Below are positions 23,233-29,647 of a stretch of 47,587 nt of DNA, piece by piece. The position numbers and the translations under genes are program-made. Source of the stretch: a virus. The notes beneath the pieces are model-generated. The model made no database searches. It worked only from the letters and a program-made list of their open reading frames with translations, and was not told where the DNA came from. The stretch's first letter is position 1. The number at the start of each line of letters is the position of its first letter. Location: positions 1 to 47,587 of the IMG/VR virus record IMGVR_UViG_3300050821_002366. The stretch is one strand, 5' to 3'.

Positions 23233-23595
23233 TCAGAGCCAGCGAGCCAGAAAGCTCTTGGCCTCGCCGGTCAGCACTTGCTGGGTAGTGAAGCGGAATA
23301 CCTTGAAGCCCATTGCCGAGGCCGTGGAGTATTTCAGGCAGTCCTCGGAGTAGCCTTCGCCTCGCGTGTGTCGGCCTTGGGACCAAGCGCCGCCCTCGAT
23401 TTCGATCAATACGCCACTTGGAGCCAAGGGTAGGCTGTGAGTATGCGGTAGGAAGTAATCAGAAGCCCACTGGCGCATCGGAGCGGCGAACCTGTGCTCA
23501 ACCTCCACATTCCGTAGCCCAAGCTCTCCTAGGTGCCTTTCCAGCAGTATTTGGGCTTCGGTCAGGCGCTTCTTTTTGGCTGGGCGCTTAGGCAC
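23233..23595 (-). CDS. DUF559/Vsr-like PD-(D/E)XK endonuclease
   Basis: A 120-residue nuclease-like protein. After a Lys/Arg-rich start it has RQWASDYFLP, then VLIEIEGGAWSQGRHTRGEG, then DCLKYSTASAMGFKVFRFT. This is the typical pattern of the Vsr/DUF559 branch: a 'D..xP' strand, 'xEIxGG.W..GRH.RG.G' with the catalytic Glu, and 'D..K...a...G..V.R'. Such phage enzymes cut DNA at mismatches or branched structures. Its stop lies just before the early promoter. Confidence 0.8.
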   Translation of the reverse strand: MPKRPAKKKRLTEAQILLERHLGELGLRNVEVEHRFAAPMRQWASDYFLPHTHSLPLAPSGVLIEIEGGAWSQGRHTRGEGYSEDCLKYSTASAMGFKVFRFTTQQVLTGEAKSFLARWL

Positions 23596-23767
23596 GGGAT
23601 TTGCTCCACGAAATGGTTATCGGAACAACTTTCTCGTCACTGAACGCACATCCGTCTGCTAATTCCTTGGTCCGGTAAATTTCAGCGCACTCTTCGCCTT
23701 GGCAATTCTCAAGGACGAAAATTAGCTTTCCAGTTGAATCAAGAATCGCCCACGCGCTGACTTTCAT
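23588..23767 (-). CDS. Small early protein, unknown
   Basis: 59 residues from ATG 23767 (MKVSAWAILDSTGKLIFVLE), coupled by ATGA to the HNH gene. It is a beta-rich small domain with ENCQGEECAEIY in the middle. Small proteins of this form accompany nuclease genes in many phages. The function is unknown. Confidence 0.6.
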   Translation of the reverse strand: MKVSAWAILDSTGKLIFVLENCQGEECAEIYRTKELADGCAFSDEKVVPITISWSKSRA

Positions 23768-24084
23768 CCATGCTTTCCTTTTGGCCCGCGATGGCAGGTT
23801 GGGCACAATAGTTGCAGATTCGTTAGAGAGTCATCGCCGCCCTGTGAGCGCTTGATGATGTGGTCGCACTCGCCGCGAACTCCTAAATCTCCCAGCATAG
23901 GGACTACGCGGCCACACTTTACGCAGCGGTGATTGTCCCTGACAAATACATCAATTCGGAGGGTTTCCCAGTCCTTCGGCCCCAAGAATTCCTTGCCGGT
24001 CGTGGTACAGAAGCTCGCTCGGTCGAGGTATCCGCGCCGCTTCGACTCTTCCCGGTCCCACTTGAATTTTCGCTTCACTAGCAT
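23764..24084 (-). CDS. HNH endonuclease
   Basis: 106 residues from ATG 24084 (a GTG at 24078 is better spaced from AGGAG). RVDVFxRD-like RIDVFVRDNHRCVKCG at about 44-58 supplies the first zinc Cys pair. CDHIIKRSQGGDD (73-85) has the catalytic DH. NLQLLCPTCHRGPKG (89-103) has the second Cys pair and the final His. All HNH key residues are present, so it is probably active. It may nick DNA for replication, packaging or homing. Confidence 0.85.
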   Translation of the reverse strand: MLVKRKFKWDREESKRRGYLDRASFCTTTGKEFLGPKDWETLRIDVFVRDNHRCVKCGRVVPMLGDLGVRGECDHIIKRSQGGDDSLTNLQLLCPTCHRGPKGKHG

Positions 24085-24392
24085 TGCTCCTGACCGCACC
24101 AAGGTAGCCTAGTCGGAATAAGCTTCTCGCCCACGATAATCATGCGCTCAATCGCTGTCACCGCCGGACGTGGACAGAACGAGCAGAGCAGCATGTTGCC
24201 GTCCTTGCTTACCTTGAAATGCGGATTCGAGAAGTCTACCGACTCGCGAGGGTTCATGTTGTAGCGGTTGCGGCCCGTGAAGATTTGCGCCCCGTGAGGC
24301 CGTTGTCTCGCCCGGCGCATACACTCCCGGTTGCTGATGCGATGGGCTTGGGCCGCTTCTTCGGCGCTGGAATACTTGTAACGTCGTCTCAT
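24078..24392 (-). CDS. Small Cys-containing basic protein
   Basis: 104 residues starting MRRRYKYSSAEEAAQAHRIS; the ATG overlaps the stop of the HNH-fusion gene (TAATG). The first half is an Arg-rich helix (NRECMRRARQRP). The second half has CSFC and a later CGQEQC, a possible zinc site. A DNA-binding helper next to the nucleases is plausible. Confidence 0.65.
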   Translation of the reverse strand: MRRRYKYSSAEEAAQAHRISNRECMRRARQRPHGAQIFTGRNRYNMNPRESVDFSNPHFKVSKDGNMLLCSFCPRPAVTAIERMIIVGEKLIPTRLPWCGQEQC

Positions 24393-25168
24393 TACGCACG
24401 CTCCTTGTTTTGGGCCTCAACAAGTGGGTCTAAAATTTCGCTTATTTCTGCCTTGAATTGCGTCCAGTTGTAAATCTTGAGCGCCAAAGTCTGAAGCTGT
24501 GCGGCTGTGAATCCCCAACTAGACCACGCCGCGATTATTTCGTCGAGTTGTCCGTGGTTTATGTAGTTGCAACGGTTGCGAAGGATGCCGCGAACGTAGA
24601 GATATTTGGCCTTTTCCGGGTCAGACTTTTCCAATCGTTTCCACTTAATAGTGCGCGGGATTCTGTCGAAGGCCTCTGCCCACGTTTCCTGTGTCTCTTT
24701 GTAGTATTTAGCGAAGGTCTCCCCGGACGTAATCAGAACATCCTCGAATCCGTAAAGTTTCACCCACTTTTTAATTAACTCTCTCCCTAATGCGTTGGGT
24801 CCAAATTTGGAAGTATCCATGCGAGAAATTATCAAATCTACTTCCTCATCTTCGATGTGCGATAATTCCTCCTGCCACTCGGCAATCATCCTCATCTGTT
24901 CACGTCGCTCTTGAAGCATTTCCAGTTGAACCCTCTTTCTCTCCACCGACACGTTTTCCGAAAGACGAACGGCTCCTTTTCCACCGTTACAATCCACACA
25001 CGATGTTGTGAGATTAACGATGTCGTCAGAACCGCCTTCTGCTACCGGGTCAATGTGGTCAACTTGGAGGATTACTTCGGGCGACTTTCTACCGCAATAT
25101 TGGCAAGTGAAACAGTCTCTCTTGAATACCTCAAAACGCAAGCGGCGACTCATTGGTTTTCGCGCCAA
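24392..25168 (-). CDS. HNH nuclease fused to a helical domain of replication type
   Basis: 258 residues from TTG 25168, six bases after GGGAGA; ATG 25153 is the alternative. The HNH part spans about 8-70: RLRFEVFKRDCFTCQYCG, DHIDPVAEGGSDD with D37-H38, then CVDCNGGKG. A charged coiled-coil follows (90-115), then a helical domain with KYLYVRGILRNRCNYINHG near residue 200. That last motif recalls the 'RYFxGIxxN' element in phage proteins linked to replication initiation or HNH fusions. The next gene upstream carries another replication-type tail. The nuclease is certain; the replication link is inference. Confidence 0.8.
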   Translation of the reverse strand: MARKPMSRRLRFEVFKRDCFTCQYCGRKSPEVILQVDHIDPVAEGGSDDIVNLTTSCVDCNGGKGAVRLSENVSVERKRVQLEMLQERREQMRMIAEWQEELSHIEDEEVDLIISRMDTSKFGPNALGRELIKKWVKLYGFEDVLITSGETFAKYYKETQETWAEAFDRIPRTIKWKRLEKSDPEKAKYLYVRGILRNRCNYINHGQLDEIIAAWSSWGFTAAQLQTLALKIYNWTQFKAEISEILDPLVEAQNKERA

Positions 25169-25476
25169 TTATATTCTCCCACGCGAAGCTCGGCCTCGAT
25201 TCCTTCATTCCGGGCGGCGAATCGCTTTTCCTTCTTGAACCAGTTAATCAAGAATCGTTCCGTATTCTTGGGCCACTGTCTTCGCGGGCGAGTATATAGC
25301 CAAGAATCAGCTTCCCTATAGGCCGAATACCTGTCTACTTCGGGGAATAGTTCCGCTAGAACATGGTGAATCTCTTCGCTCACTTCAATGCATCTACCGC
25401 GATACGCACTGAACAGATTCAAAAGGATTTTCCCTTCAATCAAAACATAACTGCAAAATAGCACGTGCTTTGCCAA
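25150..25476 (-). CDS. Short protein with a replication-protein-like C-terminal tail
   Basis: Up to 108 residues from TTG 25476, but there is no ribosome site there. A TTG at 25422, with GAAGGG upstream, would give 90 residues. The end (WLYTRPRRQWPKNTERFLIN, then WFKK) matches the 'A.WL..NP.R......RFL..W' tail seen on phage replisome-organiser proteins. No N-terminal initiator domain is present. It is the first gene after a 143-base noncoding gap (25477-25619), in which no strong promoter was found. Confidence 0.55.
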   Translation of the reverse strand: MAKHVLFCSYVLIEGKILLNLFSAYRGRCIEVSEEIHHVLAELFPEVDRYSAYREADSWLYTRPRRQWPKNTERFLINWFKKEKRFAARNEGIEAELRVGEYNWRENQ

Positions 25477-25619
25477 ACTTTAGGACAGGTAATTCGCAAT
25501 CGCAACGACAGTAAAGGGCTTACGACGCCGGAATAGCTATTGACCTACAGGTTGTATGCAAATTCGCGCACCACTACTAATTGTGCTTTTTGAATACATG
25601 TCTATATGTGGTGTTAGTA

Positions 25620-25910
25620 TCAGTCCGGGTACACAATATGTAGTGGTTTTCCCTCGCAACAATCTGCGACTTTATCCAAAATCTCCGGCCAAGTGAGCGT
25701 TTGGGGCAACAAGCGATAGGCCGTATGGGTCTGTCCGTTAACCGATTCCCGGCGAAGCTCGATTGCGTGGCCAGATTTTCTCAGTTCGTGTATTCGACGT
25801 GTGTGGGATGCGATTTTGAGGGACATGATTTCTGGTAGTGGCACCCAGTTGCCTTCGTATCTCCGCAGCAGCCGTAAAATTCTCTCGCACTGGGCTAATC
25901 GCTCACTCAT
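25620..25910 (-). CDS. Winged-helix DNA-binding protein
   Basis: 96 residues from ATG 25910 (MSERLAQCERILRLLRRYEG), overlapping the upstream stop (ATGA). The segment ILRLLRRYEGNWVPLPEIMS followed by LKIASHTRRIHELRKSGHAI is a clear winged helix: helix, helix, recognition helix with TRRIHELR, then the wing GHAIELRR. Such phage proteins are usually small transcription regulators. The last 30 residues may be a small extension. Confidence 0.75.
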   Translation of the reverse strand: MSERLAQCERILRLLRRYEGNWVPLPEIMSLKIASHTRRIHELRKSGHAIELRRESVNGQTHTAYRLLPQTLTWPEILDKVADCCEGKPLHIVYPD

Positions 25911-26176
25911 ATCTTGTCCCCGAAAATGTGGAATACAAGGTCTCCACATGCCAGTTGAATGGTTCCTAGGAATTGCTTAGGGGCAAAATTCATAAGGTCT
26001 CCCGTGGCAACGGTTCGGATGATGTAGTCATCAGTTGAATTGTCGGTTTCTACTAACGCCCACAGCATAGGCTTACCATGCTGCACCTGAACGGATAGAA
26101 TCTTTGCCCCAAACGGAATACTCAATATTTGAGAGTCGGTTAAACTTAGTTCGTACTTCCAAACTTTTAAGCTCAA
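25907..26176 (-). CDS. DUF7352-type small phage protein (TTG start)
   Basis: 89 residues from TTG 26176 (MSLKVWKYELSLTDSQILSI), six bases after AGGGGA. The pattern KVWKYEL...D.Q....P.GAKILSVQVQ.GKP.LWALV is that of a widespread small phage family of unknown function. The ribosome site lies in a switch-like hairpin (26181-26224), so translation is probably controlled. Confidence 0.8.
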   Translation of the reverse strand: MSLKVWKYELSLTDSQILSIPFGAKILSVQVQHGKPMLWALVETDNSTDDYIIRTVATGDLMNFAPKQFLGTIQLACGDLVFHIFGDKI

Positions 26177-26180
26177 GGTA

Positions 26181-26224
26181 TCCCCTTTGGGCCGGGCTAG
26201 AAGGGGAAGTGACTCACCCGGCCC
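26181..26224 (-). promoter_or_regulatory. Two-state hairpin controlling a ribosome-binding site (candidate)
   Basis: In the minus-strand RNA, GGGCCGGG (26224-26217) pairs perfectly with CCCGGCCC (26196-26189). The loop contains TCCCCTT (26207-26201), which is a 7-base perfect complement of AAGGGGA (26187-26181), the ribosome site. If the loop pairs with the ribosome site the first stem must open, so the leader can be either stem-1 (site free) or site-hidden. Confidence 0.5.
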
Positions 26225-26289
26225 CGCAACTCCGTTACAGCTTAAACTTGCGCCGACCAACTTCTCGCTTGAATTTTTCTGCCGCCAGA

Positions 26290-26607
26290 TTATTCAGGTA
26301 CACCGTCTTGTTCGGCCAACATCCTGTCGATTTCACGGTCTGCCAAAGCATCTCTCCAAGCTCGATACATGAAGTCGAGGGCGATGGCCTTGTTGTGGAC
26401 TCGCTTGATGATTCGGTCTTTTTCGTGGTTCCACTGGCAATAGAGAGACGGGTCATCGAGTTCAATTTGGAAGCGGGTTTTAGGCTTAGGCCCATCGTTC
26501 AGTTCCCTCTCGCGCAGTTCCTTCGTGTGGTCCACGATGTGAAACTCGCTGGTATCTCCCCGCGCCACCTTCTGCCGGAAGTATTCAAGGCAGGTCTGAG
26601 CGTTCAT
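26290..26607 (-). CDS. Early protein, unknown, coupled to the 301-residue gene
   Basis: 105 residues from ATG 26607 (MNAQTCLEYFRQKVARGDTS), ATGA overlap. It is charged and mainly helical, with KTRFQIELDDPSLYCQWNHE in the middle and a C-terminal RMLAEQDGVPE. No recognised domain. About 113 bases separate it from the next gene, and they contain the two-state hairpin. Confidence 0.65.
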   Translation of the reverse strand: MNAQTCLEYFRQKVARGDTSEFHIVDHTKELRERELNDGPKPKTRFQIELDDPSLYCQWNHEKDRIIKRVHNKAIALDFMYRAWRDALADREIDRMLAEQDGVPE

Positions 26608-27509
26608 TCGGCGCTCGGATTGGCGACATCTTTCACCACCACGCCCTTGTTCCGGCACACGTCGTGAAACTTGAGCCAATCCTTACCGGCAATCAAGCGG
26701 TGATTGGGATTCTCCGGCGAGACGCGCTTGGCTCCTACCAGTTCGAGGCCAGGACCGCTAATCAGGTGGTCGCCTTTGGGGTCTTTGGGGTATTGCAGCA
26801 CGAAAATCACCTTGGCCGGGTCTAGGCCCACTCTAAAAGTGGGTTTCTTGGCGGTTTCCTGCCTCGCCACGCGACTTTTGACCTCGGCTAGGCGTTTCTC
26901 CCCAACCTCGGCTGCCGCTTCGCTAGAACCGCGCTCTAGCATCTCTTCTGCCGGAGTTGGCTGGTATCCTGCTAAGACAGGAACGAAGGCAAGTACGTTC
27001 CGAAGGGCTTTGGCGCAAGCGCGGGTCTGGGCCATGCTTTTTAGCTGGTAGAGCGGAGTAGGAATCTCGCCCACCTTGGTTTTTTTGCCGTTCACCCACT
27101 CGTATTTCGAGCGCATCCCCCACTTGTCCTCGTCGTTCAGGCACATGGCCTCGGCAGCCGATACTTCGACTCCGTTCGATGACAAGATCGCGACGGCGCG
27201 AGCCTCAAAACCACTGACCTCTCCGTATTGGACGTGGGTGCTTGAGACTACCTTGGCGGAGATGCCGTAGAATCGTCCTACGGTCTGCCAGTCCTCGTAG
27301 GTCAGGTAGGTTTTTCCATTCAGCACAACTTTGTCTTTCTTCGATTCGATAACGTCTTTGAGCGCGAGAGCCGCTTTGCGAGCTTCGGCCAGCACTACCG
27401 CCGGGTCTCTCTCGACCGATAAAGCCACTTCTACATGCGGGATGATTTCTTGCGAGTCGGTGTATTCGTCGTCTACCACTGATTCTGGGTTGCTATTGTC
27501 GTAGTGCAT
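26604..27509 (-). CDS. Conserved phage protein, possibly recombination-related
   Basis: 301 residues starting MHYDNSNPESVVDDEYTDSQ. The core (about 55-190) has GKTYLTYEDWQTVGRFYG, GFEARAVAILSSNGVEVSAA, and then SMAQTRACAKALRNVLAFVP followed by VLAGYQPTPAEEM. The MAQTRA.AKALR helix recurs in a large phage family carried among recombination and replication genes; I am not certain it is an annealing protein. A linker (200-230) joins a small C-terminal domain ending ...VVVKDVANPSAE. It is the biggest early gene. Confidence 0.7.
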   Translation of the reverse strand: MHYDNSNPESVVDDEYTDSQEIIPHVEVALSVERDPAVVLAEARKAALALKDVIESKKDKVVLNGKTYLTYEDWQTVGRFYGISAKVVSSTHVQYGEVSGFEARAVAILSSNGVEVSAAEAMCLNDEDKWGMRSKYEWVNGKKTKVGEIPTPLYQLKSMAQTRACAKALRNVLAFVPVLAGYQPTPAEEMLERGSSEAAAEVGEKRLAEVKSRVARQETAKKPTFRVGLDPAKVIFVLQYPKDPKGDHLISGPGLELVGAKRVSPENPNHRLIAGKDWLKFHDVCRNKGVVVKDVANPSAE

Positions 27510-27717
27510 AAATTTCTCTCCTGACCGCTTGCGTCCATTGCTCGCTCAATCTGTCCTGCGCTTTTGCCAGTTCCAGCAAGGTCATCAGCGCGGCGTTAAT
27601 TTCCGGGAGGTTCATGCTCTCGCGGTTGATTTCGATGTACGAAGATTCATGTTCGTACGCTCGTCCAACCATTTGCCGAGCGTGCAGCACTACTTCGCTA
27701 GTTAGAGTATCGGTCAT
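27493..27717 (-). CDS. Small helical early protein
   Basis: 74 residues from ATG 27717 (MTDTLTSEVVLHARQMVGRA) with GAGG upstream. It is mostly helical (EINAALMTLLELAKAQDRLS), with a possible coiled coil. It overlaps neighbours by 20 and 17 bases. Function unknown. Confidence 0.6.
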   Translation of the reverse strand: MTDTLTSEVVLHARQMVGRAYEHESSYIEINRESMNLPEINAALMTLLELAKAQDRLSEQWTQAVRREIYALRQ

Positions 27718-28003
27718 CGTCAGCCTCAATCTCGCGGCTCGATTCCAGGCCCAGCGCAATCATCTCGTTGCGAATCTCCACGCAGAACTGGCAGAGCACC
27801 GATGTCCCGCGATAGAAGCCCTTGCCCGTGTCCACCAGCTCGTTCCTGTCGTAGCGTTCGCCGCAGACCTCGCAGACGTGATTGAGGTTTGGCGGATTCT
27901 TCTGGTTGCCGAGGATGATGTCCATCGCTTGATTCATCGGCGAATTGGTGATGTCCGCTATTATCTTGTCAATCATCTGGTTGGTGCGCTTGAAGTGACT
28001 CAT
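27698..28003 (-). CDS. Small zinc-binding protein with CxxC...CxxC
   Basis: 101 residues starting MSHFKRTNQMIDKIIADITN. CEVCGERY at about residue 44 and LCQFCVE at about 70 form a treble-clef or ribbon. The helices on both sides are charged. DksA/TraR-like and HNH-like remnants were considered, but no catalytic DH is seen. It may bind DNA or RNA polymerase. Confidence 0.65.
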   Translation of the reverse strand: MSHFKRTNQMIDKIIADITNSPMNQAMDIILGNQKNPPNLNHVCEVCGERYDRNELVDTGKGFYRGTSVLCQFCVEIRNEMIALGLESSREIEADDDRYSN

Positions 28004-28248
28004 GCCTGTTTTTCCTCCAGTTCGGTTAAGAGATTGTCTATGGCCTCTTCCTCGGTTGCGCCAATTCCTTGCGGCCCGCCCTTCCAGGCCCCGTCCTCTC
28101 CGCCGATGAAGTCCACGTCGTAGCTATTGGAATCTATGGCCGAGAAGTCCCATCCGCGATGGGGCGTAGGGTTAGCGGTCGGGCTAACGGTGATGTCCTT
28201 GGGGTCCACGCCTACTGCCTTGGCTCGCTCCATTTGCTCGACAGTCAT
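28000..28248 (-). CDS. Small acidic early protein
   Basis: 82 residues starting MTVEQMERAKAVGVDPKDIT. The C-terminal half (GWDFSAIDSNSYDVDFIGGE, then ATEEEAIDNLLTELEEK) has a beta region and an acidic helix. It overlaps both neighbours by ATGA. Unknown function; the acidity might suit a DNA-mimic or inhibitor, which is speculation. Confidence 0.6.
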   Translation of the reverse strand: MTVEQMERAKAVGVDPKDITVSPTANPTPHRGWDFSAIDSNSYDVDFIGGEDGAWKGGPQGIGATEEEAIDNLLTELEEKQA

Positions 28249-28529
28249 TGTTTCACCTTGTAATCGTAAACGGTTCGTAGTCGGGAAGAGAATTGTCCGC
28301 CTTTTAGTTTCCTAAAGGCTTTTATCCATGGCATAGCGTCATCTCCGACTCTGATGTATTCTATGCAATGAAACCTAAACTCTTCCGCTCCCTTGCAAAC
28401 AATTACCCCAGGATTCAATCCCCAATCGTCAGCGACCGACTTTAGATGCTCCGATTGCAAGCTAGAGATGGATTTGTACATCTCATCAATCTGCGATTTA
28501 AGTTGTCTAGTTCTATCGCTTACAGGCAT
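28245..28529 (-). CDS. Small early protein, unknown
   Basis: 94 residues starting MPVSDRTRQLKSQIDEMYKS. An N-terminal coiled coil (about 5-35) is followed by a compact alpha/beta part with VCKGAEEFRFHCIEYIRVGD. AGGAGA lies upstream of the ATG. Function unknown. Confidence 0.6.
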   Translation of the reverse strand: MPVSDRTRQLKSQIDEMYKSISSLQSEHLKSVADDWGLNPGVIVCKGAEEFRFHCIEYIRVGDDAMPWIKAFRKLKGGQFSSRLRTVYDYKVKQ

Positions 28530-28627
28530 CGTAGTCGTCTCCTGATTTCACTGATTCGATACTCGGTCGGCTTGCTCTGCCGCCTGTAGCACAGCAGGGC
28601 TAGCACGAGAATGGTTGTTAGCATCAT
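28520..28627 (-). CDS. 35-residue single-pass membrane protein
   Basis: It starts MMLTTILVLALLCYRRQSKP (ATG 28627 overlapping the previous TGA; ATG 28624 is an alternative) and ends RRRLRCL. One short hydrophobic stretch and a strongly basic tail. It overlaps the next gene's start by 10 bases. Confidence 0.5.
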   Translation of the reverse strand: MMLTTILVLALLCYRRQSKPTEYRISEIRRRLRCL

Positions 28628-28908
28628 CGAATTACCTTCCTAAATGTTGTCACGGCATGGAGCAAAAGACCGGAATATCCCACTAGATTGCGTCCGCGCA
28701 GCCAAAGGTCAAATACATCCTCTAGCTTGGCCGTTTCAATCCACTCTCGGGTGTTCTGAAATTCTCCACGGCCATCGGATGTCGGATTCTCTTGGTCGGG
28801 ATATTTTTCTTCCCATAGAAGCTCGTAGCCGTAACGCTCTCTAAGTAGCTTCTTGAGTCGCGGTCCGACCGTCAATTTCGTTCCATACAGCTTGGAGTTT
28901 TCGATCAT
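28624..28908 (-). CDS. Small early protein, unknown
   Basis: 94 residues from ATG 28908 (MIENSKLYGTKLTVGPRLKK), ATGA overlap. It has a basic start, a central YGYELLWEEKYPDQENPTSD loop and a helical C-terminus with DVFDLWLRGRNLVGYSG. No recognised domain. Confidence 0.6.
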   Translation of the reverse strand: MIENSKLYGTKLTVGPRLKKLLRERYGYELLWEEKYPDQENPTSDGRGEFQNTREWIETAKLEDVFDLWLRGRNLVGYSGLLLHAVTTFRKVIR

Positions 28909-29027
28909 TGGCTTGCGGCTCCCGCGATGACGAAGCCGATAAAAGCTCCGGCTGCGCCAATCAGTGCCGCCTTGACCAGCCAGAGGGCTATTTCCTGCAT
29001 GGCTTGCTGGCGAACGGTACGGCTCAT
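28905..29027 (-). CDS. 40-residue single-pass membrane protein
   Basis: It starts MSRTVRQQAMQEIALWLVKA. The C-terminal half (about 17-38) is a membrane helix rich in Ala/Gly. Its ATG overlaps the stop of the regulator gene (ATGA). Confidence 0.55.
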   Translation of the reverse strand: MSRTVRQQAMQEIALWLVKAALIGAAGAFIGFVIAGAASQ

Positions 29028-29176
29028 GACTTCTTCCTTGCGAGGTACGCATCCACCGCCGCCGAAATTAAGCGAGAAATGAATATCCCCGACTTGTTCG
29101 ATTCGTCTACCAGCTTCTGATAGGTCAGGTCCGGTACCCTTACTGGTTTCGATGCCGGATGTTGTTTGCTTTTCAT
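29024..29176 (-). CDS. Ribbon-helix-helix DNA-binding regulator
   Basis: 50 residues starting MKSKQHPASKPVRVPDLTYQ and ending in AAVDAYLARKKS. The beta strand (about 11-17) precedes helix A (18-28, YQKLVDESNKS) and helix B (32-46, ISRLISAAVDAYLA). This is the Arc/MetJ/CopG plan, in which two strands of a dimer contact DNA. The ATG is 7 bases from the end of a -10 box, so its transcript is probably leaderless. It probably controls its own promoter and the divergent GIY-YIG promoter, and perhaps the 23198 promoter. Confidence 0.75.
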   Translation of the reverse strand: MKSKQHPASKPVRVPDLTYQKLVDESNKSGIFISRLISAAVDAYLARKKS

Positions 29177-29177
29177 G

Positions 29178-29206
29178 TTGCAGAGAATAGCAGAATGTAG
29201 TATATT
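29178..29206 (+). promoter_or_regulatory. Promoter for the GIY-YIG gene
   Basis: On the plus strand TTGCAG (29178-29183) and TATATT (29201-29206) are separated by 17 bases. AATGTAGTAT (29194-29203) overlaps its -10. The expected RNA starts about 29213, giving a 15-base leader with GGGGGA before the ATG at 29228. Confidence 0.65.
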
Positions 29207-29213
29207 GTGTCAA
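29184..29213 (-). promoter_or_regulatory. Promoter for the regulator gene, overlapping the divergent promoter
   Basis: On the minus strand TTGACA (29213-29208) is followed after 18 bases by TATTCT (29189-29184); a 17-base spacing would give CTATTC. It lies on top of the GIY-YIG promoter, so polymerase can occupy only one. The first transcribed base is expected at or next to the ATG at 29176. Confidence 0.6.
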
Positions 29214-29227
29214 GGGGGAATCTAAAA

Positions 29228-29512
29228 ATGTTTAGGCTGATTTACATCCTGACCGACCCAAGGGGAAAGAGGTGGTTCTACGTGGGAGTAAGCGCAAGTC
29301 CTAGTCAGCGTCTTAAGCAGCACATCAATAAGCCAGCAAATGTCCGTATGGCTAAATGGATAAAGGTTCTAAAGGACAGGGGGTTGGAGCCTGAACTAAC
29401 TCTTCTCGACATGTGTACCAAAGAGGAGTCTATGGTCGCCGAGTCGGACTGCATAAAATTCATAGCAGCGACTAGGGGCGACCGTTTCTGTATGAACGTA
29501 AACGGTCTCTAA
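29228..29512 (+). CDS. GIY-YIG family endonuclease
   Basis: 94 residues starting MFRLIYILTDPRGKRWFYVG. IYI (5-7) and YVG (18-20) are the GIY and YIG strands. R28 lies in SPSQRL. E72 lies in VAESDCI, and N90 near the end, so the catalytic set is kept. Small single-domain enzymes of this type cut DNA, often as homing or mobile genes. It is the only plus-strand gene, with its own promoter and terminator. ATG 29228 is preferred over GTG 29207 because GGGGGA precedes it and GTG abuts the -10. Confidence 0.85.
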   Translation: MFRLIYILTDPRGKRWFYVGVSASPSQRLKQHINKPANVRMAKWIKVLKDRGLEPELTLLDMCTKEESMVAESDCIKFIAATRGDRFCMNVNGL

Positions 29513-29513
29513 C

Positions 29514-29589
29514 CAAAATAGTTCGGGGCCAGCACCAAGCCCTTGGGAGAGTGACTGATGCCAGCCCCGAATTGACCTTACTTATTTTG
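29514..29589. terminator. Bidirectional terminator between converging genes
   Basis: Nested inverted repeats: CAAAATA/TATTTTG (29514-29520, 29583-29589), TTCGGGGC/GCCCCGAA (29522-29529, 29564-29571), and an inner CCAAG/CTTGG (29535-29539 with 29542-29546). The GC-rich stem has A-rich sequence on one side and T-rich on the other, so it can end RNA from both the GIY-YIG gene and the late operon. Confidence 0.6.
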
Positions 29590-29647
29590 TCGGCACCCTC
29601 CTATGCTTCTAGGTGGAAAGCCGCTTGATAGTGCTGCGGTCTCTGTA

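Noticed and set aside
28905-29213. A single 102-residue gene covering the regulator region
   Set aside because: The same DNA in another frame encodes a clear ribbon-helix-helix protein, and a 40-residue frame with an ATGA overlap explains the 3' part better.
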